In this document: positions 16,280 to 23,615 of the stretch, piece by piece
How the letters are laid out: each line of letters opens with the position of its first letter
Numbering within the stretch: the first letter of the stretch is position 1
Source of the DNA: Syntrophaceae bacterium UBA5761
Lineage (GTDB): Bacteria; Desulfobacterota; Syntrophia; Syntrophales; UBA4778
Direction: 5' to 3'
NCBI GenBank assembly: GCA_002418885.1
Contig: DIEZ01000081.1
Span: 1-30,772 of the forward strand
DNA: 30,772 nucleotides
Notes under the pieces: model-generated
Told to the model about the DNA's origin: nothing
Database searches by the model: none
What the model saw: the letters and a program-made list of their open reading frames with translations, nothing else
Position numbers and translations under genes: made by a program

Positions 16280-16984
16280 CTAGGCCTTCCGCCTGTTTAT
16301 CAAATAATCCGCGTATTCGAGATCTTCCTGGGTCGTGATCTTGATGTTTTCATACGACCCGGGCACAACCTTCACCGGTATACCCATCCTTTCCACGAGG
16401 ACGGCGTCGTCGGTGCCGTAAAAGTTCTCTTCATAGGCCCGCCGGTACGCCTCGCGGAGGACCATTTTTTTGAAGGCCTGCGGCGTCTGCGTCAGCCACA
16501 AACCATCCCTACGTAATGTATCGACAACAAGGCCGTCGATCCCGACGTCCTTCACCGTGTCTTTTACCGGGACAGCGAGCGTCACCGCACCGTGAGATGA
16601 GCATTGTTCGACGGCCCGTGACACTTGCTCCACTGTCACAAAGGGCCTGACGGCATCATGGACGACGACCACGTCATCTTCCGCCTCAGCCTCCCCGAGG
16701 GCATCCAGGCCCCTCTTGACCGAATCCTGCCGCTCCTTCCCACCGACAAGGACCAGGCCGACCTTCGACAGACCGTACCCTCCGACGATGACTTCCCGGA
16801 CGAAGGTCACATCCCCCTCCGGCACAAGAAGGACCATGCGGTCTACCCTGTCACCCATACGTTGAAACACCCTGAGGGTGTGCACCAGCATATGGACACC
16901 GCCGAGCGGCATATATTGCTTCGGAACTTCGCCGCCGACCCGCCTCCCTGTTCCTCCCGCTGGTATGATGACTTCCACTTTCAT
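16280..16984 (-). CDS. ispD: 2-C-methyl-D-erythritol 4-phosphate cytidylyltransferase
   Basis: A 234-aa nucleotidyltransferase that makes CDP-methylerythritol in the MEP pathway. It shows the CTP-binding loop IIPAGGTGRRVGGEVPKQYM, GGKERQDSVKRGL, VVVHDAVRPFV, DTVKDV and the QTPQAFKKMVLREAY motif with the later TDDAVLVERMG. The ATG at 16984 has no strong Shine-Dalgarno. It is followed closely by ispF, the common arrangement. A terminator hairpin lies between it and the PIN/TRAM gene upstream, so ispD-ispF-gltX probably has its own promoter or depends on read-through. Confidence 0.96.
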   Translation of the reverse strand: MKVEVIIPAGGTGRRVGGEVPKQYMPLGGVHMLVHTLRVFQRMGDRVDRMVLLVPEGDVTFVREVIVGGYGLSKVGLVLVGGKERQDSVKRGLDALGEAEAEDDVVVVHDAVRPFVTVEQVSRAVEQCSSHGAVTLAVPVKDTVKDVGIDGLVVDTLRRDGLWLTQTPQAFKKMVLREAYRRAYEENFYGTDDAVLVERMGIPVKVVPGSYENIKITTQEDLEYADYLINRRKA

Positions 16985-17005
16985 CGCTATGCCCGGAAAA
17001 GGCAG

Positions 17006-17040
17006 AAAGGCCCGGGCTGCTCTGGGCTGTCCGGGCCTTT
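17006..17040 (-). terminator. Rho-independent-like terminator of the PIN/TRAM gene
   Basis: The minus strand carries a 10-bp perfect stem AAAGGCCCGG/CCGGGCCTTT around a 15-nt loop, followed by CTGCCTTTTCC. It starts 8 nt after the PIN/TRAM stop codon. Confidence 0.6.
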
Positions 17041-17047
17041 AGTCTTC

Positions 17048-18076
17048 TCAGTTACCGGAACTGGCGGTCGTGCTCTTGTCGTGACCTGCCTCTTTCAATT
17101 CGGAAAAAATCATCCTGCCGGCGGTGGTCTGGAGAACGCTCGTAACCATCACCTCCACCGTTTCCCCTTGGTATCGGACGGCGTTATCAACAATGACCAT
17201 CGTGCCGTCGTCGAGATAGGCAACTCCCTGGCCCTGCTCCTTGCCCTCTTTGATGACCTTGACCGTCATCAATTCACCCGGTAGGACAACGGGCTTAAGG
17301 GCATTGGCCAATTCGTTCACGTTCAGGATCTTGATGCCCTGGAGCTCGGCCACCTTGTTCAGGTTAAAATCGTTGGTTATGATCTTGCCCCCCATCTTCT
17401 TCGCCAGTGCAATCAGCTTTCCGTCAACCCCTTTGATCTTCGGGAAGTCATGGTCCACGACCTCGATGTTGACCCCGACACTCTTCTGCATCCTGTTCAG
17501 GATGTCGAGGCCCCTGCGTCCTCTCGACCTCTTTAGGGAGTCCGACGAATCGGCGATGTGCTGCAGCTCGTCGAGGACGAACCGGGGAGTGATCAACGTC
17601 CCCTCCACGAAGCCCGTTTCGCAGATGTCCGCTATACGGCCGTCGATTATAACGCTGGTGTCGAGTATACGACAATCACTCTGCCTAGCACCTTTCTGCG
17701 TCCCGAAAGGGGAGAAAGACAACTCCTCGCTCTTCTTCGAACCAATCACAAGACCCAGATATCCTAAGATGCAGGTCAAAAGAACGTAGATCCATGGGGC
17801 GATGTCCTGCCTTTCCAGTATGCTGACGAAACTAAGCCCGTAGGCAAAAAGAAAGGCGATCAGGAGTCCGATGATCGTTCCGATCACGCCTCCAAAGATC
17901 ACCCTGAGGGATACTTTCCTGATAGCCTGTTCGATCTGAATCACAAAGATTGCTACTAAAAAGCCGGCTAATAAACCCAATAAAGAAACCGGGAATGAAG
18001 TGTACTTAAAAGCTATGAAATAACCGCTCAGAGAGCAGGCTATGATCAAAATAAATCGGATGACCAGTTGTGTCAT
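17048..18076 (-). CDS. Membrane-anchored PIN/TRAM-domain protein (YacL-like)
   Basis: A 342-aa protein with four transmembrane helices in the first 115 residues (about 5-27, 29-49, 62-84, 92-112). A PIN ribonuclease domain follows, with acidic residues at LDTSVIIDGRI, LDELQHIAD, DGKLIALAKK and TNDFNLNKVA. A C-terminal TRAM domain (about 265-330; ALKPVVLPGELMTVKVIKEG through YQGETVEVMVTSVLQT) is an OB-fold RNA-binding module. The architecture matches the YacL family, which commonly sits next to carD and ispD. The role is probably RNA cleavage or binding at the membrane, unproven. AGGAGG stands 6 nt before the ATG. It is flanked by terminators on both sides and is therefore likely monocistronic. 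Confidence 0.9.
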   Translation of the reverse strand: MTQLVIRFILIIACSLSGYFIAFKYTSFPVSLLGLLAGFLVAIFVIQIEQAIRKVSLRVIFGGVIGTIIGLLIAFLFAYGLSFVSILERQDIAPWIYVLLTCILGYLGLVIGSKKSEELSFSPFGTQKGARQSDCRILDTSVIIDGRIADICETGFVEGTLITPRFVLDELQHIADSSDSLKRSRGRRGLDILNRMQKSVGVNIEVVDHDFPKIKGVDGKLIALAKKMGGKIITNDFNLNKVAELQGIKILNVNELANALKPVVLPGELMTVKVIKEGKEQGQGVAYLDDGTMVIVDNAVRYQGETVEVMVTSVLQTTAGRMIFSELKEAGHDKSTTASSGN

Positions 18077-18145
18077 GCTACCTCCTTTCTAAGATTTTCC
18101 TCCTAATCAAGCGTAGTTATGAATATTTCAAAGAACCCGTGAGAG

Positions 18146-18187
18146 AAAAAAAACGGTACATGGCCGCCTCTTGGCTCCCCATGTACC
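18146..18187 (-). terminator. Rho-independent terminator of carD
   Basis: The minus strand has a perfect 9-bp stem GGTACATGG/CCATGTACC (18155-18163 with 18179-18187) followed by G and eight T residues. It lies just behind the carD stop codon and is a classical intrinsic terminator. Confidence 0.85.
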
Positions 18188-18204
18188 CTGGAAGAAGTCC
18201 CTTA

Positions 18205-18711
18205 TCAGGCAACGCCTTTCATCATGCCTTGCATCGGGAACAAGGCATTTATGTCTTCTTCGACCCTCGTTTCTTCGGATTTGCTGACGACAGAGATTTC
18301 CTTGATCAAGAGATTTTTCGCCGTATCCATCATCTTTCTCTCCCCGAAAGAAAGATCCTTGTCGAGTTTCAGGATACACAGGTCGCGCAGTACCCTGGCG
18401 ACTTCATAAACCGACCCCGTCTTTATCTTCTCTAAATAGTCACGGTAACGCTTGTTCCAGGTCTGTTTATCGATGGTGACGTCCTTTTCTTTAAGGATTT
18501 CATATATCCTGGGAATCTCGCCGGCGGAGATGACGCTCCTCAGCCCTGCGGACTTTACGCTATCGAGAGGTATCATGATCTTCATGTTGCTGCCGAAGAT
18601 CTTCATGATGTAGAAAGACTGTGTGCTTCCCATCAAGTCTTGTTCTTCTATCGCCTCGATAACACCCACACCTTGAGCGGGATATACCGCCAAATCCCCT
18701 ACCTTGAACAT
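18205..18711 (-). CDS. carD: CarD-family transcriptional regulator
   Basis: A 168-aa protein of typical CarD/CdnL length. The N-terminal RNA-polymerase interacting (RID, Tudor-like) domain shows FKVGDLAVYPAQGVGVIEAIEEQ and YIMKIFGSNMKIMIPLDS. The C-terminal helical DNA-binding part has TWNKRYRDYLEKIKTGSVYEVARVLRDL, LSFGERKMMDTAKNLL and the acidic Val-Glu-Glu-Asp-Ile region. Family members bind the RNA polymerase beta subunit and stabilise the open promoter complex, often at rRNA and growth genes. It has its own promoter (18751-18779) and a strong terminator, so it is a single-gene unit. Confidence 0.95.
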   Translation of the reverse strand: MFKVGDLAVYPAQGVGVIEAIEEQDLMGSTQSFYIMKIFGSNMKIMIPLDSVKSAGLRSVISAGEIPRIYEILKEKDVTIDKQTWNKRYRDYLEKIKTGSVYEVARVLRDLCILKLDKDLSFGERKMMDTAKNLLIKEISVVSKSEETRVEEDINALFPMQGMMKGVA

Positions 18712-18750
18712 CTCTTGCTATCTACCTCCTTGGAACTTTCTACGGTGTTT

Positions 18751-18779
18751 TACATAACATATTTCCCGCCCAAGGTCAA
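18751..18779 (-). promoter_or_regulatory. Candidate sigma-70 promoter for carD
   Basis: The minus strand has TTGACC (18774-18779), a 17-nt spacer and TATGTA (18751-18756), giving a leader of about 35 nt before the ATG. The -35 is close to consensus, the -10 only partly. Confidence 0.45.
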
Positions 18780-18827
18780 TTCAATCCTCGATTAGACACA
18801 TTATCAAAGGCTCTGAAACGGTTCACA

Positions 18828-19985
18828 TCAAATAAAATGCTGCTTGATGCCGTCGAGGTCCCTGTCCATCGTAGCGGTATCAGCGTCGAGGTACCGTTTC
18901 ACTATTTCACGAAGACGATGGTAGAGGAGAGGGTCGGCATTCAGGTCATCGAGCCTCCGGTACAGACCCTTACGCCTGCCGAATCTGAATATCAGTCGGT
19001 CCATATCCGGAAGCCCGAGATAACAGTCGACGACGGCGATCATCTTTTCTCGGTCATCGGGGAGCTTTCCCTCCACTTCTTCGATGAGATTCAGTATATG
19101 GTCGCTCACAACCCTGCTGTCGATACCTTCGAGGTGCTCGAGGAATATCCGGATTTCCCGAACCACTCCGTCCTCGTCCAGAGGCTCAAAAAGCCCGGCC
19201 TTCATGCTGTCGTACAGGGGGGTTCCTTTCCTCACCTGCAAGGACCGCAACCTGATGAAGGCAGGGTTGATTTGATTCAAGACCCGCGCAGACTCGACGG
19301 CGTGCTCTTTCGTCCACCGTACCCCTCCGAGTCCGGGCATGACGTATTCGGAAAGCGATATGCCGGCCGCCACGATCCTGCGGCCCCCTTCGATATGCTG
19401 TTCCGCCGTGGCCCCCTTCCTGATGAATTTGAGAAGCGGGTCGTACCCGCTTTCCATGCCCACATGGATTCGCGAAAGCCCCGCTTCGCGGAGTAGTTTC
19501 AACTCTTCAACGGTCTTCTTCGCCGCCGTCAGGGAACGACAGTAGGACGTTATTCTCCTAACTTCCGGAAACTTCTCGCGGATAAAGCGGAGTATCTCAG
19601 CGAGGTCGTCCGTCTTCATGACAAGAGAGTTCGAGTCTTGCAAAAAGACCGAGTCTCCGCCGAAATAAAGCCAGGCCGCGACAATCCTGAAACATTCGTC
19701 GTAAAAGACCTCATTGTTGAAAATACAGTCTACCGTCGCATTACCTATCTTTCCGCCTTCTCCGAGCCTCCAGGAAAGGGCGATTATTTCGTCGGCGATT
19801 TCCCTCATGGCCCGGATATCCTGCTTGACCTCTTCCACGGAGCGCATCTCGAACTTCTCTCCCCTGTAAGTGTGGCAAAAGGTGCACTGGTTCCAGGGGC
19901 AGTTGCGGGTCACGCGGATGAGCAGGCTCCTCGCCTCGCTCGGGGGGCGGATGGGGCCGAGTTCAAAAGAACGGTTCGTACTCAT
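18828..19985 (-). CDS. Radical SAM protein with CX4CX2C cluster motif, function unknown
   Basis: A 385-aa protein. ATG 19985 is chosen over an in-frame start at 20042 because AGGAG lies 9-10 nt upstream. The N-terminal iron-sulfur motif is NCPWNQCTFC, i.e. CX4CX2C rather than the usual CX3CX2C. Further radical SAM barrel features are DSNSLVMKTDDLAEIL, LREAGLSRIHVGMESG and MPGLGG. The C-terminal part (KGTPLYDS, then helical) resembles Elp3/HemN-type or B12-radical-SAM-like proteins, but no cobalamin-binding domain is present. The product is probably cytoplasmic and oxygen-sensitive. There is no informative operon partner: about 240 nt of apparently empty DNA separate it from the macro-domain gene upstream. 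The substrate cannot be inferred. Confidence 0.8.
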   Translation of the reverse strand: MSTNRSFELGPIRPPSEARSLLIRVTRNCPWNQCTFCHTYRGEKFEMRSVEEVKQDIRAMREIADEIIALSWRLGEGGKIGNATVDCIFNNEVFYDECFRIVAAWLYFGGDSVFLQDSNSLVMKTDDLAEILRFIREKFPEVRRITSYCRSLTAAKKTVEELKLLREAGLSRIHVGMESGYDPLLKFIRKGATAEQHIEGGRRIVAAGISLSEYVMPGLGGVRWTKEHAVESARVLNQINPAFIRLRSLQVRKGTPLYDSMKAGLFEPLDEDGVVREIRIFLEHLEGIDSRVVSDHILNLIEEVEGKLPDDREKMIAVVDCYLGLPDMDRLIFRFGRRKGLYRRLDDLNADPLLYHRLREIVKRYLDADTATMDRDLDGIKQHFI

Positions 19986-20224
19986 AGTCACGATTCTCCT
20001 GCGATGAAGTAAAAAACAGACAGCGAAAGGTAAAAAGGCCAAAACGTCGAACTCGTTAAAGCCCCTCTACTGTCGACTTATGTGTCTTTTCTCTAAATTT
20101 TACGGGCAGCTATGCCTTTAGTCAAGCCTGCCGACTGTGTCGGACGCCCTTCGCCGTCAACCTACTTTCCTCTGCTCACCGCCTCGTCTCCATCCCACAG
20201 GATACCGAACGTTTCACAACACCT

Positions 20225-20770
20225 TCATCCTTTACCTTCGGCGGCGAGTTCCTTCAGAACCTTGGCGAAGACATCGTAGGTCTGCCGACCGAAGAGGACA
20301 AAGCGGACAAGTTCGACATCCTGGTGCTCCTTGAGATAATCGACCGTCGTTCTCAGCGCGATCCTCGCCGCTTCCTCAAGCGGATACCCGTAAGCACCGG
20401 TGCTGAGCGACGGAAAGGCAGTGCTCTTTATGCCGTGTGCAGACGCGAGTTTCAGGCTTTCCCGATAAGCGCTCTCAAGGAGGGCCGCCTCACCGCTCTT
20501 TCCGTCGCGATAAACCGGCCCGACGGCATGGATGACGTACCGCGCTTTGAGGTTACCTGCTGTGGTCAGAACGGCCTTCCCCGTAGGGCAACCGCCGATC
20601 TTTCTGCACTCCGCCATGACGGCCGGGCCGCCCGCCCTATGGATGGCTCCGTCCACTCCACCGCCGCCGGCAAGCCGCGAGTTGGCGGCGTTGACGATCG
20701 CGTCTGTCTCTTCGTCCGTGATGTCTCCCTCCGCCAGAACGACCCGCGAACCGTTGACCCTGATTTCCAT
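20225..20770 (-). CDS. Macro-domain protein (O-acetyl-ADP-ribose deacetylase type)
   Basis: A 181-aa macro domain of the YmdB/MacroD type. It shows GDITDEETDAIVNAANSRLAGGGGVDGAIHRAGG (the ADP-ribose loop with catalytic Asn and Asp), GKAVLTTAGNL, YVIHAVGP and the phosphate loop FPSLSTGAYGYPLEEAA. Family members remove ADP-ribose from aspartate/glutamate or deacetylate O-acetyl-ADP-ribose. ATG 20770 has AGGAGG about 5 nt upstream. An ATG at 20788 overlaps the phosphoglycerate mutase stop (ATGA) and is an alternative. The gene is clearly co-transcribed with the mutase gene upstream. Confidence 0.9.
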   Translation of the reverse strand: MEIRVNGSRVVLAEGDITDEETDAIVNAANSRLAGGGGVDGAIHRAGGPAVMAECRKIGGCPTGKAVLTTAGNLKARYVIHAVGPVYRDGKSGEAALLESAYRESLKLASAHGIKSTAFPSLSTGAYGYPLEEAARIALRTTVDYLKEHQDVELVRFVLFGRQTYDVFAKVLKELAAEGKG

Positions 20771-20784
20771 CGCGCCCTCCTTTT

Positions 20785-22365
20785 TCATCCATACACGGGG
20801 GTCCCCTTCCCTTTTATCAGCATCCGATAGGTCTTTTCGACCCTGTCCCAGTTTTCCTCCCGGTCCATAGACCAGTACCGTCCGATCACTGAAACAACAC
20901 GGCCGACACCGATTTCCTCGGCCTTCTTCTCGATCATCTCGACGTAATTCGCCCCGCTCTCCGGTTGTTCACCCCGCCTTCCGAGCATTGCATGAACGAA
21001 GACATCCTCGAGACCTTCCCGTTTCGCCATCTCCATGAGCGCCATAAGATGGTCGACCGACCCGTGGGAGCTGAAGAAGGAAACTATACCCATCAGATGG
21101 AGCGAACGGCCGTTTCTCTTTGCCGCCGTCACGGCTTTGAGGAAGGCGGAATTCCTGAAAAAAGACCCATCCCTGATCGCCCGGTCGATCCTTGACCTGT
21201 CCGAATAAACACGCCTGCCGGCCCCAAGGTGAAGATGGCCGACCTCGGAATTGCCGACTGTCCCTTCCGGCAGGCCCACGGCTTCGCCCGCGGCCTTCAA
21301 CTCAGAATGGGGAAAACGTGCCCAGAGACCGTCCATGACCGGGGTTACGGCGCGGGCGATCAGATTTCCCGTCCGGTCCTCATTAATTCCCCAACCGTCC
21401 AGGATGATAAACAGCAACCTCCGCCTGAGAGTCTGTAGATTACCGCCAGCCTCGATCAGCGAGCGTCCCGTCATGGTCGAGGGACAGGGAATGCCCATGA
21501 TTTCGAGGACAGTCGGGGCGACATCCGCCAACTCACCCTCCTTCCTCAACGTAAGGCCGGCGTCCATCCCCGCCAGGATGAACGGGACGGGGCTGTCCGT
21601 ATGGCCAGTGTCCACGACACCGTCGGGATAGAGCCATCTTTCTACGGTCCCGTGATCCGCCGTCACGATGACCTGCATACCTGCCCGCAGGGCCTTATCT
21701 ACGACCCGCCCGGTGTGGGCATCCACGGCCTCCACGGCCCGGATGACCGCCTGCTCATTCTCGATGTGACCGACTACATCCACGTTCGGAAAATTGACGA
21801 AGACGATGTCGCAGGCCCGGTCGCTTATCTTATCCACGACCGCTTCTGAGACCCGGGAGATCGACATTTCGGGGGCTTCATCGAAAAGGACGACGTCCTT
21901 GCGCGTCGGCACGATGACCCTCTCCTCACCCGGCAGAGGCTCGCCTTTCTTACCGTTCAAAAAATAAGTGATGTGGGCGGCCTTCTCGGCCTCTGTGACC
22001 TTCGCCTGCCGGAGCCCCTGCCCTGAAAGCACATCGCTCAAGGTATCCGTCAATACTCCCGCCGGCGGAAAGGCAACTTCCACAGGCAGACCCCGTTGAT
22101 ATTCGACCATGGTGACAAAGTGAAGCCCCATCCCTTCCACCACGGGGAACTCCTTAAACCCGTTTTCCACAAGACTGCGCGTCAGTTCGACCTCCCGCTC
22201 ACCCCTGATGTTGTAAAAAACGACTGAGTCGCCCTTACCGACCCTGCCGACCGGACTGCCTTCGCCGTCGAAAAGGACCAGGGGCTCCAGGGTCTCCTCC
22301 TCTTCACCCCTACGGTAGGCCTGCCTGACGGCCGCCGACATGGCGCGCATGCTTTTAATCCTCAT
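20785..22365 (-). CDS. Circularly permuted cofactor-independent phosphoglycerate mutase
   Basis: A 526-aa protein that interconverts 3- and 2-phosphoglycerate by homology. All the family blocks are present but in rotated order. Residues 1-305 correspond to the usual C-terminal two thirds: YNIRGERE (R54, R57), TEAEKAAH (K128), NVDVVGH (D196, H200), TADHG (D237, H238), TGHT (H255) and the family's normal C-terminus near MTGRSLI. Residues 317-526 are the usual N-terminal part: LDGWG (D323), GNSEVGH (Ser373 nucleophile), the His434 region and GRYWSMDRE (R496, R502). The cut falls in the loop after the WDRVEKTY helix. The DGRD motif reads GRRG, so the aspartate equivalent to Bacillus Asp154 is a glycine. 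ATG 22365 has GGAGAGG upstream; a TTG at 22377 is in frame. The macro-domain gene follows directly. Confidence 0.88.
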   Translation of the reverse strand: MRIKSMRAMSAAVRQAYRRGEEEETLEPLVLFDGEGSPVGRVGKGDSVVFYNIRGEREVELTRSLVENGFKEFPVVEGMGLHFVTMVEYQRGLPVEVAFPPAGVLTDTLSDVLSGQGLRQAKVTEAEKAAHITYFLNGKKGEPLPGEERVIVPTRKDVVLFDEAPEMSISRVSEAVVDKISDRACDIVFVNFPNVDVVGHIENEQAVIRAVEAVDAHTGRVVDKALRAGMQVIVTADHGTVERWLYPDGVVDTGHTDSPVPFILAGMDAGLTLRKEGELADVAPTVLEIMGIPCPSTMTGRSLIEAGGNLQTLRRRLLFIILDGWGINEDRTGNLIARAVTPVMDGLWARFPHSELKAAGEAVGLPEGTVGNSEVGHLHLGAGRRVYSDRSRIDRAIRDGSFFRNSAFLKAVTAAKRNGRSLHLMGIVSFFSSHGSVDHLMALMEMAKREGLEDVFVHAMLGRRGEQPESGANYVEMIEKKAEEIGVGRVVSVIGRYWSMDREENWDRVEKTYRMLIKGKGTPVYG

Positions 22366-22423
22366 TGCCCTCTCCAAATCTCTCTAAGATTCACCAGACA
22401 TTACCGGAAAACGAGTAAAAGCA

Positions 22424-22501
22424 TTTTCTAAATGAAAGGGTTTTCAAATGCAAAGGAAACTTTAAGTACCCCTTTCCTGTTGAAAATCCGTTTTCTAAAT
22501 G
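22424..22501. repeat. Direct repeats and large imperfect dyad in a divergent intergenic region
   Basis: TTTTCTAAATG occurs at 22424-22434 and again at 22491-22501. Between them GGGTTTTCAA (22438-22447) pairs with TTGAAAATCC (22480-22489) with one mismatch, and an inner AAAGG/CCTTT pair extends the dyad. The region separates the divergent mutase gene and the plus-strand hypothetical gene, so it may be an operator or a structured leader. Confidence 0.4.
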
Positions 22502-22960
22502 TTACAAAAAATCGGGATGAAAACGCACTCGATTTCAAGAATAGCCACAGACAACGCCGAAAAGACCGACCTCGAGATCTTGCAGGAAAGGGCCGAAGTC
22601 CTCGGACGGGCGGGGGAACGCCTTTCGGCAGCCCTTCAAAATCTAAAAAATATCGGCGACGCAATCGAGAGAAAAATGGCTTCCTTTCATGAGATGACGC
22701 GGAACGTCCAGGGTCCTTTTTCCTTCAATGAATTGTTCGATAAGCATTCACAGGCTGAATTTCTTCTCGAAATCAACAGTGATATACAAAGATACAACGA
22801 GGCCAGGGAATACGCTAAGCTTCGCTTCTACTACCTCATCGTGACCAGAGAGGCCATCGGGTTCCGTCGCCATAGATGCGTAGAGGAGCAATACCCAATA
22901 CCACCGAAAAAGAAGGTGCTGAAGAAAATTTCATGGACCGATTCCAAAAACAAAGAATGA
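22499..22960 (+). CDS. Coiled-coil hypothetical protein upstream of pcm
   Basis: A 153-aa protein with no recognised family. Residues about 20-65 are a predicted heptad-rich helix ([30 protein letters not shown]), followed by a charged helix ([36 protein letters not shown]) and a basic, Pro/Lys-rich C-terminus. There is no signal peptide or membrane segment. Starts at ATG 22499 or ATG 22517 are both possible; neither has a Shine-Dalgarno. Its stop overlaps the pcm coding region by 28 nt, so it is tightly coupled to pcm. Amino acid composition and codon use look like a real gene. Confidence 0.6.
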   Translation: MLQKIGMKTHSISRIATDNAEKTDLEILQERAEVLGRAGERLSAALQNLKNIGDAIERKMASFHEMTRNVQGPFSFNELFDKHSQAEFLLEINSDIQRYNEAREYAKLRFYYLIVTREAIGFRRHRCVEEQYPIPPKKKVLKKISWTDSKNKE

Positions 22961-23589
22961 GAATGGTCGACACGCAGCTGCGGTCGAGGGGCATTAAAGA
23001 TACGAGGGTACTGAAAGCCATGGAAAAAATCCCACGGCATCTTTTCGTCGACGAAGCCCTCCAGGATCAGGCTTACAACGACTGTCCACTACCCATCGCA
23101 GAGAACCAAACAATCTCACAACCTTACATGGTAGCCTTGATGACGGAAGCCCTGGGACTCAAGGGAAGAGAGAAGGTCCTCGAGCTCGGGACGGGGTCCG
23201 GTTACCAGACGGCCGTCCTGGCTGAACTGGCCGACCGGGTCTTTTCCGTCGAGAGGATCGCCTCGCTCGCGTCGAGGGCGAGAAAGATTCTCGATTCACT
23301 CAATTATTTCAACGTCGCCATCCGGGTCGGGGACGGCACGTACGGGTGGCGGGAGGAAGCACCCTTCGACGGCATCATCGTGACCGCAGGGGCCCCTGAG
23401 GTCCCGAAGACCTTGGTAGAGCAGCTTGACGTGGGTGGTAGGCTCGTCATTCCCGTCGGCGGTCGTTTTTCTCAGAACCTTATGAGGATCACTCGTATGT
23501 CTGAAGATATCGACGACATCGAGACGGAAAACCTCGGGGGATGCCGGTTTGTGGACCTGATCGGTGAGCACGGATGGAAAGAACGATGA
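22933..23589 (+). CDS. pcm: Protein-L-isoaspartate O-methyltransferase
   Basis: A 218-aa S-adenosylmethionine-dependent methyltransferase that repairs isoaspartyl residues in damaged proteins. It shows [21 protein letters not shown], the Pcm-specific [17 protein letters not shown], the SAM-binding motif [40 protein letters not shown] and the C-terminal [11 protein letters not shown] 22933 gives the usual family N-terminus; an ATG at 22957 overlapping the previous stop is the alternative. It lies next to an NlpD-like gene, the same pcm-nlpD neighbourhood known from Enterobacteria. Confidence 0.96.
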   Translation: MDRFQKQRMRMVDTQLRSRGIKDTRVLKAMEKIPRHLFVDEALQDQAYNDCPLPIAENQTISQPYMVALMTEALGLKGREKVLELGTGSGYQTAVLAELADRVFSVERIASLASRARKILDSLNYFNVAIRVGDGTYGWREEAPFDGIIVTAGAPEVPKTLVEQLDVGGRLVIPVGGRFSQNLMRITRMSEDIDDIETENLGGCRFVDLIGEHGWKER

Positions 23590-23615
23590 TGCACCTGACG
23601 ACGAGGGGTTGAAGA

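Noticed and set aside
20785..22365. Two separate mutase halves joined by misassembly
   Set aside because: The two parts form one uninterrupted frame with a plausible linker and a single Shine-Dalgarno; misassembly is still listed as a refuting test.
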